Notes: generated by a model from the sequence alone, not told the origin. Positions 42,321-51,710 are shown, counted from the stretch's first letter. The stretch: 64,000 nt of DNA from Aminipila sp032051575 (GCF_032051575.1 NZ_DAMBYD010000002.1:124001-188000), one strand, 5' to 3'. A program made the numbers and translations.

Positions 42321-43046
42321 TTACTTTACCTCCCTATGATTAAACCACAATGTAGTGATAAGAGAGAAAATAAAAAACAATGCCACTGTTATCATAATAC
42401 CGATAAAAATAACAGAGGTGTCACCTAAATGATTCCCTGCTTCAAGTGGTAAGCCATTTGGTAAAACTTTAATAATAGGACACATTAATCTTGCGGGAAT
42501 TGCAAATGGAACATACCACAATCTTGTTGCAGCAAAAAAAATACCAAATCCCATATTGCAAAACAAACTTATCATAATTGAGAAAAAAGAACCCATTTTC
42601 TCACTGATAAACATAAATAAAGGTATTTGCCATGCAAAAGTTAAAAATAAAACAAAACTTGCTATGAAGCTACTAAGAAATGGTATTGATACACCAAGTG
42701 TTGTTCCAACTGTTGATAGAACGATAAAAAAGATTAAATTTGTCATAAGTAACAAAATAGTGTTCATTACAAGCTGTGAACTCCACAGATTTTTTTTGTT
42801 AGTTGAAACAGCAAATAATCCATGACGATTATGTTTTTTCTCTGCGGACACAGTAAATGATACAATCATAGAAAGTGTACCCGGTAAGATCATTGTATAC
42901 CACCAGTTAAATGCACCTTCCATAAAGAAACGCCCACCCATAAGAATAATTACAAGAGCCACTGCAATAAATGGACTTAACCAAAGTAATTTTAGATTAA
43001 AACGATGCTTTTGTTTTAGAAATTCAGATTTTAAATAATTAACCAT
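42321..43046 (-). CDS. Lantibiotic-immunity-type ABC permease (LanE-like)
   Basis: 241 aa from the ATG at 43046, which overlaps the ATPase stop by 8 bases (ATGGTTAA); the ATG at 43055 is inside that gene. Six hydrophobic segments. The beginning V-N-Y-L-K-S-E-F-L-K-Q-K-H-R-F is typical of the SpaE/MutE permeases. Second membrane subunit of the transporter. Confidence 0.82.
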   Translation of the reverse strand: MVNYLKSEFLKQKHRFNLKLLWLSPFIAVALVIILMGGRFFMEGAFNWWYTMILPGTLSMIVSFTVSAEKKHNRHGLFAVSTNKKNLWSSQLVMNTILLLMTNLIFFIVLSTVGTTLGVSIPFLSSFIASFVLFLTFAWQIPLFMFISEKMGSFFSIMISLFCNMGFGIFFAATRLWYVPFAIPARLMCPIIKVLPNGLPLEAGNHLGDTSVIFIGIMITVALFFIFSLITTLWFNHREVK

Positions 43047-43743
43047 TATAAGCACCTGACTTTCTTACCACTTCCATAAAAAGGCTTTCCAAATCCTCGT
43101 TTTTATGGATTGAATCTTCATACCAAAGCATTCCGTTAGCTATAATACCAATATCATCTGCTATTTGCTCCACCTCAGACAATATATGGCTTGATAAAAT
43201 AACGGTTATGCCTTTTTGTGGAAATGACAAAATAAGTTCTCTTAAATCCTGTATGCCAATAGGGTCAAGTCCATTTGTTGGTTCATCAAGGATCAACAGT
43301 GTTGGGTTGTTTAAAAGGGCTATAGCAATACCCAGTCTCTGCTTCATACCCATTGAAAATTGCCCTGCTTTTTTCTTACCTGTATTTGTAAGTTCTACAA
43401 TTTCAAGAACTTCTTTTATTCTGCTGTTTGGCAGATTATATAGTAATGCTCTAACTTTAAGATTTTCAAATGCTGTTAAATTTTCATAAATAGGTGGAGA
43501 TTCAATTAAAGCACCAATATTTACTAAATCTTTTCTATTCCAGTGTTTACCGTTAAAATAAATTTCACCCGATGACGGATTTATCATACCTGTTATCATT
43601 TTAAGTAATGTAGATTTACCTGCACCATTAGGGCCAAGCAAACCATAAATACTGTTTTTTCTAACGGTAATTGAAATATTATCATTCGCTTTTTGTCTCT
43701 TGAATTTTTTGCATAAATCTTTTGTAGTTAATATGTTTTCCAT
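43039..43743 (-). CDS. Lantibiotic-immunity-type ABC ATPase (LanF-like)
   Basis: 234 aa. Walker A G-P-N-G-A-G-K-S-T-L (37-46), signature F-S-M-G-M-K-Q-R-L-G-I-A, Walker B L-L-I-L-D-E-P-T-N-G-L-D-P, and the E-loop (A-L-I-E-S-P-P-I-Y-E-N-L-T) found in lantibiotic and bacitracin exporters, where Glu replaces the Q-loop Gln. First gene of the five-gene unit to the kinase. AAGGGGA precedes the ATG. Confidence 0.9.
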   Translation of the reverse strand: MENILTTKDLCKKFKRQKANDNISITVRKNSIYGLLGPNGAGKSTLLKMITGMINPSSGEIYFNGKHWNRKDLVNIGALIESPPIYENLTAFENLKVRALLYNLPNSRIKEVLEIVELTNTGKKKAGQFSMGMKQRLGIAIALLNNPTLLILDEPTNGLDPIGIQDLRELILSFPQKGITVILSSHILSEVEQIADDIGIIANGMLWYEDSIHKNEDLESLFMEVVRKSGAYNG

Positions 43744-43865
43744 ATAAAAATCCCCTTTTCTTTCTGATAATGCAAGAATAAAAGATATTTATAAAGAAAG
43801 TATAAAGATTTTAAAAGTTTCATTTCAAAAACCCAAATAGCATGTCCAGATGAACCTGGTTATAA

Positions 43866-44699
43866 TCACCGTACTGCAAATACGAGCAGCACAGCCATAC
43901 CTAATACAATTCGATACCAACCAAATGATTTGAAATCATGCTTTTTAATATAACCCATTAGGAATTTTATCACTAACACAGATACCGCAAATGCTACTAC
44001 CATACCTATTACTAAGATGAGCAATTCTGCGCTTGTAAAGGAAATCCCAAACTTGATTATTTTAATAACACTTAAACCGAACATAACAGGAACGGCAAGG
44101 AAAAACGTAAATTCCGCTGCCGCGACTCTTGATACGCCAATCAACAGCGCACCTATAATCGTGGCACCTGAACGAGAAGTACCGGGAATAATGGAAAGCA
44201 CCTGAAATAATCCAATTAAAAAGGCTGCATGATAGGTGATATCTTCTAATTTAAGAGTAGTTGGCAACCGCTTTTTATTTCGTATTTCAATTACAATAAA
44301 AGCAATACCATAGAAAATAAGGGCTGCCGCAATTACTATTGGAGTATGCAAATGAGCTTCAATATAATCGTCAAACAAGATAGTTATGACTGCTCCCGGA
44401 ATACAAGCAACAACGACCTTCAACCAAAGAGTAAACGTGTCTCTTTTGAAAATAGGTTGTATTTTATCCCTAAACTGGAACGGAAACATTTTCTTCCAAA
44501 ACATGATGACAACAGCAAGGATTGCACCAAGTTGAATGATAACAAAAAACATTTCCTTAAATGCTCCGCTCATATTAAGCGTGATAAACTTGTCCACAAG
44601 AAGCATATGCCCAGTGCTGCTGATGGGCAGCCACTCGGTAATCCCCTCTACAATGCCAAGAAAAACAACTTTCAAAATCTCTATAAAATTAAGTGTCAT
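43866..44699 (-). CDS. uppP: Undecaprenyl-diphosphatase
   Basis: 277 aa, the usual length of UppP/BacA. Signature motifs are G-I-V-E-G-I-T-E-W-L-P-I-S-S-T-G-H (residues 16-32, catalytic Glu) and P-G-T-S-R-S-G-A-T-I (about 168). About eight hydrophobic segments. It recycles the C55 lipid carrier and raises bacitracin tolerance. It lies 122 bases upstream of the LanFEG-type operon on the same strand. AAGGAGG precedes the start. Confidence 0.96.
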   Translation of the reverse strand: MTLNFIEILKVVFLGIVEGITEWLPISSTGHMLLVDKFITLNMSGAFKEMFFVIIQLGAILAVVIMFWKKMFPFQFRDKIQPIFKRDTFTLWLKVVVACIPGAVITILFDDYIEAHLHTPIVIAAALIFYGIAFIVIEIRNKKRLPTTLKLEDITYHAAFLIGLFQVLSIIPGTSRSGATIIGALLIGVSRVAAAEFTFFLAVPVMFGLSVIKIIKFGISFTSAELLILVIGMVVAFAVSVLVIKFLMGYIKKHDFKSFGWYRIVLGMAVLLVFAVR

Positions 44700-44804
44700 T
44701 ACTTTAAATCCTCCTTTTTAAAATGATATAAGGTCATAAACAAACGACTGCAATCTCATTATCATATGCGAATACAGCAAAAGCCAAGAAACCTACCGTC
44801 ACAA

Positions 44805-44837
44805 TCAAAAAAAACTCCGACACTTATGGTGTCAGAG
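44805..44837 (-). terminator. Terminator of the XRE/membrane regulator
   Basis: CTCTGACAC and GTGTCGGAG form a 9-bp stem with one G-T pair on the minus strand, followed by eight T. Confidence 0.85.
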
Positions 44838-44865
44838 CCTATTTTCAAGGGATTTATGGTAATTT

Positions 44866-45480
44866 TTATTTTGTTCTGCTTTGCTGTAGCAATAAAAATA
44901 TCTTCACTGCAAAAAACAAGAATAGCAGTATTGTTGCATAAGGTTCTCTTGCCGCTGCATATAAACAGATTGCTATGGCGCCTGTTGCGATAGAAACTTT
45001 CGAGGTAATGCTATACAATGACTCTTTATCGAAGCAAATAAAAGCAAGTCTGGCAATTCCAAGTCCAATTATAAATAAAAAAATAGTCCAATGTATTCCA
45101 ATATCTATATTTGGCATATGAGTATTTGATAGAAGATTTACATGGTAAACATGGCTGCCTTGAGGTTCTCCATAGATTGGTAATACAATAAATGCAATCG
45201 CTAATACATCTAGGATTCCGCTGATATAGCCATATATTTTTTTGATGTTGGAACGGTTTTCTGTTTGGGCAATACTTATTAGTTTCTCTCCCGACAGAAG
45301 TTCATCTATCGAAACAGAAAAGACTTTTGAAATACTTTTGAGGGATTCAATATTGGGGTAGCCTTTGCCACTTTCCCATTTTGAAATTGCAGTTCTTGAT
45401 ACATATATTTGCTCCGCAAGCTGTTCTTGCGTTAAATTTTTTTGTGCTCTAAGTTGTTGTAGCTTTTCATTAAATTCCAT
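44866..45480 (-). CDS. XRE regulator with membrane domain
   Basis: 204 aa. HTH_3 at residues 5-62 (E-K-L-Q-Q-L-R-A-Q-K-N-L-T-Q-E-Q-L-A-E-Q-I-Y-V-S-R-T-A-I-S-K-W-E). Four hydrophobic segments fill 80-200, with K-K-I-Y-G-Y-I-S-G-I-L-D-V at the junction. This is a common clostridial layout of membrane-tethered XRE proteins. Its target is unknown. Divergent from the lipoprotein gene at 45731. Confidence 0.88.
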   Translation of the reverse strand: MEFNEKLQQLRAQKNLTQEQLAEQIYVSRTAISKWESGKGYPNIESLKSISKVFSVSIDELLSGEKLISIAQTENRSNIKKIYGYISGILDVLAIAFIVLPIYGEPQGSHVYHVNLLSNTHMPNIDIGIHWTIFLFIIGLGIARLAFICFDKESLYSITSKVSIATGAIAICLYAAAREPYATILLFLFFAVKIFLLLQQSRTK

Positions 45481-45618
45481 GATTGTCCTTCCGTATGTTT
45501 TTTACTTTGATACGTCCATCAACAGGCTTTTTTACAAAATAATTACACCAATTATATACAGAATGACGAATAATATCAAGTGTAGCTCTATGCAAATGTT
45601 GCCTAGGGGGAGTTTTAC

Positions 45619-45646
45619 TTGACAAGTCCATAGACAGGTTTATAAT
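45619..45646 (+). promoter_or_regulatory. Promoter for the lipoprotein gene
   Basis: TTGACA (45619-45624), 16 bases, TATAAT (45641-45646). GTCCAT-AGACAGG in the spacer resembles GTCCAT-CAACAGG at 45516-45528, near the divergent XRE gene. The shared element may bind one regulator. Confidence 0.65.
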
Positions 45647-45730
45647 TCAAGCGTGGAGTTTACACGGACTTGTAAATACCTCTATCATACTGAAGCTGAA
45701 AAACTAAAACAAAAAATTTAGGAGGCCGTC

Positions 45731-46378
45731 ATGAAATGCAACCCCTTTCTCAAGAAGACCCTTTACATTATGCTCTTATCCATATTTCTGTTTGGGCTAA
45801 ATGCCTGTGGACAAAACAGCACCAATACTCCAGCTGCAAATGATGATGCACTTGAAGCATATGACAATTTCTTAGCAGGAAGTATAAACGCACAAGACTT
45901 AAAACATGAGATAAGTGATGGAGTCGTTACAATTAAAGATATTTCTTTGGAGCCAGATTTAAAAACGTATTATGCTATATTTGATATGAACGGGGATGGA
46001 ATACCGGAACTTCATCTGCGCCCTATCGTGGGTGGCAGTTACGCTGTTTTTACATATCTTGATGGTCAAGTAGTTTTATGGCATGATGGTCCTGATTATG
46101 AATCTCCGCTAAACAATGAAGCAATCTTATACGAACGGGATGGTGCAGCACCGACTCACATAAATTATTATTATTTAGTTTTGGACTCCGATGGAAATGA
46201 AATCTCAAAAGTGTATTTCTCAAAATATCACAGCGTCGATGAAAGGGGTCTGACTGAAAGTACTGATTATGATGTATTTAGGTTTGAAGATAAAGAAGTT
46301 TCTGAAGATGAATGGAATTCACTGACCAGTAAATATCTTAGCAATTCATCTGACTTAATCAGATGGAGTGAATTATAA
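45731..46378 (+). CDS. Lipoprotein of unknown function
   Basis: 215 aa. Lipoprotein signal with lipobox L-N-A-C (Cys 26), then N-S-T-N-T-P-A-A linker. The mature part includes Y-A-I-F-D-M-N-G-D-G-I-P-E-L-H-L-R, an EF-hand-like calcium loop often seen in short clostridial lipoproteins. AGGAGG precedes ATG 45731. Anchored on the outer face of the membrane. Role unknown. Confidence 0.8.
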   Translation: MKCNPFLKKTLYIMLLSIFLFGLNACGQNSTNTPAANDDALEAYDNFLAGSINAQDLKHEISDGVVTIKDISLEPDLKTYYAIFDMNGDGIPELHLRPIVGGSYAVFTYLDGQVVLWHDGPDYESPLNNEAILYERDGAAPTHINYYYLVLDSDGNEISKVYFSKYHSVDERGLTESTDYDVFRFEDKEVSEDEWNSLTSKYLSNSSDLIRWSEL

Positions 46379-46502
46379 GCAAATTCATGAACGGTTATTC
46401 TGACAATATGAAAAACTTTACCCTAGAAAGCCGTGGAACGCTTGTTCTTAATGTGCTGTTGTGCTAAAATATGTGTAGTAATTTCGTTGAAGGAGGGTAC
46501 CC

Positions 46503-47252
46503 ATGAATACTGATTTTGTAAATTTAACAACAGAAAACCTTGCGGGTGAGCATTTATGCTGCATTATCCGCAGTAAAAAGCCTCATCCAGGTGTTGAAGC
46601 AAAGCGGCAATGGCTTTCTGACCGGCTAAAGGAAGGTCATGTCTTTAGAAAGTTGAATGTAAAAGGTTGCGTTTTTATTGAATATGCGCCTTTGGAAAAA
46701 GCATGGGTTCCAATAGTTGGTGACAACTATTATTATGTGTATTGCGTATGGGTTTCTGGGGCTCCTAAAGGTAATGGATATGGAAGGGCACTGATGGAAT
46801 ATTGTTTAGCCGATGCAAAAGAAAAGGGGAAATCCGGGGTTTGCATGCTTGGAGCAAAAAAACAAAAATCCTGGCTTTCTGACCAATTATTTGCGAAGAA
46901 GTTTGGCTTTGAGGCTGTTGATACTACTGATAATGGATATGAATTGCTTGCACTTTCTTTTGATGGAACAACGCCAAAGTTCGCACAGAATGTTAAAAAC
47001 CAACAAATTGAAAGCAAAGAGCTAACAATTTATTATGATATGCAATGCCCCTATGTCTATCAAAACATTGAGATGATAAAACAGTATTGTGAAATGAATG
47101 ACGTTCCTGTATCTTTAATTCAAGTGGATACGCTACAAAAAGCAAAGGAATTGCCATGTGTTTTCAATAACTGGGGTGTGTTTTATAAAGGAAATTTTCA
47201 GACAGTGAATTTGTTAGATGTCGCCTATTTAAAGAGAATACTGAAAAAATGA
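46503..47252 (+). CDS. GNAT acetyltransferase with YoaP domain
   Basis: 249 aa. Residues 1-165 form a GNAT fold with the CoA motif V-S-G-A-P-K-G-N-G-Y-G-R-A-L-M (about 80-94). Residues 170-249 resemble the YoaP C-terminal domain: Y-Y-D-M-Q-C-P-Y-V-Y, then I-Q-V-D-T...F-N-N-W-G-V-F-Y-K-G-N-F. The Cys-Pro-Tyr motif recalls a thioredoxin-like fold. GGAGGG precedes ATG 46503. Substrate unknown. Confidence 0.85.
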   Translation: MNTDFVNLTTENLAGEHLCCIIRSKKPHPGVEAKRQWLSDRLKEGHVFRKLNVKGCVFIEYAPLEKAWVPIVGDNYYYVYCVWVSGAPKGNGYGRALMEYCLADAKEKGKSGVCMLGAKKQKSWLSDQLFAKKFGFEAVDTTDNGYELLALSFDGTTPKFAQNVKNQQIESKELTIYYDMQCPYVYQNIEMIKQYCEMNDVPVSLIQVDTLQKAKELPCVFNNWGVFYKGNFQTVNLLDVAYLKRILKK

Positions 47253-47364
47253 AAATTGATATAATGAAAATCCAGAGGCATCCGAAGTAAAATTCCCATG
47301 GCTCTGTTTTCATATAACACCAAAAACAAGTAAATGAATTTCCCATAGGTAATAAAAAATTAAT

Positions 47365-47404
47365 GGCTGTGTTTTTCGTAACTGAAAAACACAGCCGCTT
47401 TTTT
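47365..47404. terminator. Strong bidirectional terminator
   Basis: GGCTGTGTTTTTC and GAAAAACACAGCC form a perfect 13-bp stem with a 6-base loop, followed by GC and TTTTTT. It separates the convergent YoaP-like and MocR genes. Confidence 0.9.
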
Positions 47405-47439
47405 GTTGCCCAGAATCAGGCAGAGAAAGGAAAGACTGA

Positions 47440-48810
47440 TTAAAATGACATAAACGATGTTTTGGATATCTTAGTGGTTTTCAGCTCCTGAATTGCACGG
47501 TAAATAGCCGATATGCCAAGATGTATCTGTGGTTCATCGGTTTTTCCCAGACTGACTCGGAAAAGGTTAGAGCGTTTATAGCTGGGAATAAAACAGGCTT
47601 CTGCGTTCAATAGGTGGACGTTATCCAGCGCGAGACGTGGAACCAATCTGTCTGCAGCAAAATCGCTATTTGTTGTAAAAGAAGCGAAAAAACCAGTTTC
47701 CGGAATCCTCCAGGTAATGTCACAATCAGCGTTCTGTGCAGCCACAGTTCTTAAACATTTCATTCGATCTCGAAAGATTTTTTCAAGGTTCTTTCGATGA
47801 TTAGCATACATACCACTGGTTATAAATATTTCAAGGGCCGCTTGCGACAGTGCTGAACTGGTAAGATCGGTCCATTTTTTGTACTCCACGAATGGATTAA
47901 GAAGTTCTTGGGGTAATATAGCCGTGGCAAGGCGTAATCCTGGTAAAAATGTTTTAGAATAGCTTTTGATATAAATAACTTTGTCGGTGCGGCTAAAAGC
48001 ATACAAGGGATCAGCCTTGTGGTCATTATCCAAGTCGGCAAGATAGTCGTCTTCAACAATATAAACATCATATTTTTCAGCAAGTGCGACTATCTCTTTT
48101 TTATCTGAATTGGTGTAAGAGAACCCAGTTGGATTTTGAAAGCGGGGCATGGTATAAAAAAATTTAATGTTGCCGTTACAAAAAATTCGCTCCAAAGCAT
48201 CTTTATCAAGGCCATTTTCCTTTCGCTCGATGCCCAGGACGGAATGGCCGCTTAATTCGAGGGATTTGATAATGCCATAATAGGTGGGTTGTTCAACGAG
48301 AATATTGGTTTTTCCATTGGGAAAAGACATGGAACTCAAAATGGAGATGGCTTGTTGAGAGCCAGTCGTAATGACGATTTTTTGCCAGTCTGTGAAAATC
48401 TGATAGTCTTGAAGCTGTTTTGCCATCGTTTTTCTTGGTCGTTCCATTCCTTGTGGATCGCAATAAGAAAATAGTTCTTCCTTATAAAGGCTAATCGCTT
48501 GGTTAATGCAATGCTGAAATTCTTTATATGGCAGTATATCACTGCCCGGGGCAACGGATGCAAAGTCGATGATTTCTTGGGACAAATCCAAGGGCTGAAG
48601 GTGATTCTCCACGAGATAATAGCCACTACCAGAAACAGGATAAATTATGTGGCTCCGCTCCAATTCGCCATATGCTTTTACAACCGTGCTTGTACTGCAA
48701 TGGAAGGCTTGGGCTATGGCCCTGATGGGAGGCAGTCGGTTACCGGGCTTAATCTGATTGTTGGTGATTTGGGTCTGCAGATACTGTATGATCTCATAGT
48801 ACTTAGTCAA
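47440..48810 (-). CDS. MocR-type GntR/aminotransferase regulator
   Basis: 456 aa. An N-terminal GntR winged helix (residues 5-70: Q-I-K-P-G-N-R-L-P-P-I-R-A-I-A...S-T-V-V-K-A-Y) is followed by a type I PLP aminotransferase domain with I-V-E-D-D-Y-L-A-D-L and the PLP lysine in Y-I-K-S-Y-S-K-T-F. MocR proteins sense PLP or amino compounds. The divergent exporter gene at 49005 is the likely target, through the repeats at 48827 and 48892. Confidence 0.92.
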   Translation of the reverse strand: MTKYYEIIQYLQTQITNNQIKPGNRLPPIRAIAQAFHCSTSTVVKAYGELERSHIIYPVSGSGYYLVENHLQPLDLSQEIIDFASVAPGSDILPYKEFQHCINQAISLYKEELFSYCDPQGMERPRKTMAKQLQDYQIFTDWQKIVITTGSQQAISILSSMSFPNGKTNILVEQPTYYGIIKSLELSGHSVLGIERKENGLDKDALERIFCNGNIKFFYTMPRFQNPTGFSYTNSDKKEIVALAEKYDVYIVEDDYLADLDNDHKADPLYAFSRTDKVIYIKSYSKTFLPGLRLATAILPQELLNPFVEYKKWTDLTSSALSQAALEIFITSGMYANHRKNLEKIFRDRMKCLRTVAAQNADCDITWRIPETGFFASFTTNSDFAADRLVPRLALDNVHLLNAEACFIPSYKRSNLFRVSLGKTDEPQIHLGISAIYRAIQELKTTKISKTSFMSF

Positions 48811-48826
48811 TAGTAATACCTCCTTT

Positions 48827-48902
48827 AATTGTACTACTACAATTTAGAGTTTATTTGATTGACTGCTAAATGTGTAGTATATATACTGACATTGTACTAC
48901 TA
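48827..48902. promoter_or_regulatory. Paired operator-like repeats between mocR-type gene and exporter
   Basis: TTGTACTACTA occurs at 48829-48839 and again at 48892-48902 in the same direction, 63 bases apart (six helical turns). The first copy also sits in the palindrome AATTGTA-CTAC-TACAATT (48827-48844). Spaced direct repeats are typical MocR sites. Confidence 0.65.
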
Positions 48903-49004
48903 ATGACGGAGAGTGTGCAACCCCGTTCGTAAATAATGTTACCCTGGGCCCGGCTGCCAAAATCGTCAAATAGTCGTAAGAAGACTTATAGGAGGAATAA
49001 CTTA

Positions 49005-49949
49005 ATGAAAATTTTTTATCAACAATATAAAACGGGAGCACATCCTTTATTTAATAATACATTAGCTAATCTTGCTATGCTTGCCGTAGCTATCCTATGG
49101 GGAGTATCATTTAGTATTAATAAAATTGTGCTAAGTGAAGTTCCTCCAATCACATTGACGCTGATTCGGTTTTTAATTGCAACGGCGATACTGTTTCCTA
49201 TTTTAAAAAAAGTCGATCCCTCATCTAAACTACAAAAATCAGATTTTCCCAAAATGGCATTGTCTGGTTTTCTGGGGATCACCCTATATTATTATTTGCA
49301 AAATGCTGGGGTTGCACTAACCACTGCATCAAATGCTTCGCTCATCGCTTCCGTGACTCCTATCCTTGCAATAACTATGGATGTCATAATATATAGAACC
49401 AAAATTTCAGTTGCTCAAGTACTAGGAATAGGCTGTGCTACAATAGGTGCCTATTTGGCTGTTACAGCAAACAGGCAGATAGATTTAAGTTCTGCAACTT
49501 TTAAAGGAAATCTAATCATGGTTGCTGCAATGTTCTCATGGGCACTATATACTTTGCTTAATAAATCACTACAAGGTAAATACTCTGGAGTATTTTTAAT
49601 TACCTATCAAATGTTATTTGGAACATTATTTTTGACTTTAATGTCTTTCGCCGAGTATGATCAGTGGCGAGTATTCTCACTAAAAGCTTTTGGCTATATT
49701 ATTTTCTTGGCGTTTTTTTCTTCTGCTCTTTGTTTTTTTCTCTATGGTTATGCTTTGAAAAAACTAGATGTTGTAATAACGACGCTTTATTTAAATCTTG
49801 TTCCAATAGTAGGGGTTTTCAGTGGATGGTGCATTTTAGGCGAAATAATTCTGCCAGTACAATTTTGGGGAGGGGTAATAATTATTTTAGGTATAGTAGT
49901 AATAAATTGGGATAAATTTACTATGCCCTCTAATCGAGTGGGACAATAG
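49005..49949 (+). CDS. EamA/DMT-family exporter
   Basis: 314 aa from ATG 49005, with AGGAGG 10 bases upstream; the TTG at 48936 has none. Ten hydrophobic segments in two EamA repeats (W-G-V-S-F-S-I-N-K-I near residue 32 and S-W-A-L-Y-T-L-L-N-K near 180). DMT exporters move amino acids or metabolites across the membrane. Divergent from the MocR regulator, a common arrangement. Confidence 0.9.
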   Translation: MKIFYQQYKTGAHPLFNNTLANLAMLAVAILWGVSFSINKIVLSEVPPITLTLIRFLIATAILFPILKKVDPSSKLQKSDFPKMALSGFLGITLYYYLQNAGVALTTASNASLIASVTPILAITMDVIIYRTKISVAQVLGIGCATIGAYLAVTANRQIDLSSATFKGNLIMVAAMFSWALYTLLNKSLQGKYSGVFLITYQMLFGTLFLTLMSFAEYDQWRVFSLKAFGYIIFLAFFSSALCFFLYGYALKKLDVVITTLYLNLVPIVGVFSGWCILGEIILPVQFWGGVIIILGIVVINWDKFTMPSNRVGQ

Positions 49950-50062
49950 TTCTCCAGTGAGTGATAATACTTGATATAAAGTTTAAAGCACAAGCATACT
50001 TGGCAAGCCATGGTCAGAATTGTGTTTGGATAAAAATAAGAAAAAGAAAGGGGATGAGAAAA

Positions 50063-50251
50063 ATGCCTGTAATTATGGTTGAGGGTATTCCACTTAGTGC
50101 AGATCAAAAGAGGGAACTGGTAGCTATTTTAACTAAGTCGGCAAGTAGTATTATGAATGTTTCAGAACAAGCTTTTCAAGTTTATATTAAAGAAAACAGC
50201 AGAGATAACATTGGCGTAGGTGGAATATTAGTATCTGAAAGAAACAAATAA
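50063..50251 (+). CDS. 4-oxalocrotonate tautomerase-like protein
   Basis: 62 aa from ATG 50063, exposing Pro as the catalytic N-terminus (M-P-V-I-M-V-E-G). The spacing K-R-E-L-V-A-I-L and the end N-I-G-V-G-G fit the 4-OT family, which is about 62 residues long. AAGGGGATGAG precedes it. The longer frame from 49961 would hide the proline. Substrate unknown. Confidence 0.85.
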   Translation: MPVIMVEGIPLSADQKRELVAILTKSASSIMNVSEQAFQVYIKENSRDNIGVGGILVSERNK

Positions 50252-50290
50252 GTTGGATAGTGGGGCATATTACAAAAACTATTTTAAACT

Positions 50291-50318
50291 GCCCTGCTGT
50301 CTGGCAGGGGCTTTTATA
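50291..50318 (+). terminator. Terminator after the tautomerase
   Basis: GCCCTGC and GCAGGGGC with a 6-base loop, then TTTTATA. Confidence 0.75.
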
Positions 50319-50439
50319 TACTCATAGATTCTTGATGACTTACTGAATGGTGGGTGATATAATATTATAAAAATTGAAACTGTAATCAAGTTTTCAGATA
50401 TGAAAGACGATATAATATATAGGCAGGGAGTGAACAGGA

Positions 50440-50799
50440 TTGTCTGTTAAAACAATTGAAAATATGGTAAATTGGATTGAGGAAAATTTAGAAGAATGTC
50501 CAACATTAGAAGAAATGTCCGATTTCGTAGGGTATTCACCTTGTTATTGCTCTACTAAGTTCCATGAATATGTTGGTGTTTCATTCAAAGATTATATTCA
50601 GAAGCGTCAGCTAAGTATGGCAGCGATGGCGTTACAGAAAACGAAGTATCGAATTATTGATATTGCTATACAATATGGGTTTTCATCACATGAAGCATTT
50701 ACAAGGGCTTTTGTGCGTGCTTATGGTTATACACCCTTTCAATACCGTAAATTGTTGCCGGAAATCTTAACATTTGATAAAGCTCAAATAGATATTTGA
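50440..50799 (+). CDS. Single-domain AraC-family regulator
   Basis: 119 aa, TTG start with AGGGAG upstream. It is almost entirely the two-HTH AraC domain: MVNWIEENLEECPTLEEMSD, F-V-G-Y-S-P-C-Y-C-S-T-K-F-H-E, then I-D-I-A-I-Q-Y-G-F-S-S-H-E-A-F-T-R-A-F. No ligand domain, like MarA/SoxS. TATAAT at 50411-50416 is a likely -10. A SEC-C aminopeptidase follows. Confidence 0.88.
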   Translation: MSVKTIENMVNWIEENLEECPTLEEMSDFVGYSPCYCSTKFHEYVGVSFKDYIQKRQLSMAAMALQKTKYRIIDIAIQYGFSSHEAFTRAFVRAYGYTPFQYRKLLPEILTFDKAQIDI

Positions 50800-50834
50800 A
50801 CACTCCTCAGTAAATATAAGGAGTGTTTTTTATA

Positions 50835-51710
50835 ATGTTAAAAAAAATTGGACGAAATGATTTATGTTGGTGTGGGAGTGGGATCAAGTATAAAAAATGT
50901 CATGAGTCTTTTGACGAAAAGTTATCATGGTACAAAACCCAAGGTTGTATTATTCCGCCCAGAAAAATCATAAAAAATCCAGAACAAATTATCGGGCTTA
51001 GAGAAAGTGGAAAAATCAATATAGCAGTTTTAGATTACATATCTGAACAGCTACATATAGGAATGACAACAGAACAAATTGATCTTTTGATTTATGAAAA
51101 AACGAAGGCTTTGGGTGGAATTCCAGCAACACTAAATTATGAAGGTTTCCCTAAAAGCACATGTACATCAATCAATGATCAAGTATGCCATGGCATACCA
51201 TCAAACGATGTTTCGCTGAAAGATGGAGATATTATAAACATTGATGTTTCTACAATATACAATGGATTTTTTTCGGATTCGTCAAGAATGTTTTGCATCG
51301 GAAATGTAAATCATGAAAAAAAGAAACTGGTGGATGTGGTTAAGGAATGCATTGAATTAGGATTAGCACAAATAAAGCCGTGGGGTTTTTTAGGTGATAT
51401 GGGGCAAGCCGTGCATGAACATGCTAGGAGTAATGGATATACGGTTGTACAGGAAATAGGCGGACACGGTATTGGCTTGGAATTTCATGAGGAACCGTGG
51501 GTGAGCCATGTTTCTAAAAAAGGAACAGAAATGCTCTTAGTCCCAGGTATGGTATTTACAATTGAACCAATGGTGAACATGGGAACTGATGAAATTTTTG
51601 TAGATGATAATGATGGGTGGACAGTTTATACGGCAGATGGAATGCCGTCAGCCCAATGGGAAGTTATGGTTTTAGTTACTAATGATGGCTATGAGATATT
51701 AGCCTATTAA
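50835..51710 (+). CDS. map: Methionine aminopeptidase with N-terminal SEC-C motif
   Basis: 291 aa from ATG 50835. Residues 1-25 carry a SEC-C-type zinc motif (I-G-R-N-D-L-C-W-C-G-S-G-I-K-Y-K-K-C-H), as in MapB-like enzymes. The type I MAP core has metal ligands in I-N-I-D-V-S, D-S-S-R-M-F, G-H-G-I-G-L-E-F-H-E-E-P, F-T-I-E-P-M and W-E-V-M. It removes initiator Met. AAGGAG (50818-50823) is the ribosome binding site. Probably a second, accessory MAP. Confidence 0.93.
   Translation: MLKKIGRNDLCWCGSGIKYKKCHESFDEKLSWYKTQGCIIPPRKIIKNPEQIIGLRESGKINIAVLDYISEQLHIGMTTEQIDLLIYEKTKALGGIPATLNYEGFPKSTCTSINDQVCHGIPSNDVSLKDGDIINIDVSTIYNGFFSDSSRMFCIGNVNHEKKKLVDVVKECIELGLAQIKPWGFLGDMGQAVHEHARSNGYTVVQEIGGHGIGLEFHEEPWVSHVSKKGTEMLLVPGMVFTIEPMVNMGTDEIFVDDNDGWTVYTADGMPSAQWEVMVLVTNDGYEILAY

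Noticed and set aside
48905..48990. GC-rich stretch between mocR-type gene and exporter as a possible riboswitch
   Set aside because: No stable multi-helix fold or known aptamer motif is visible; operator repeats explain the region better.
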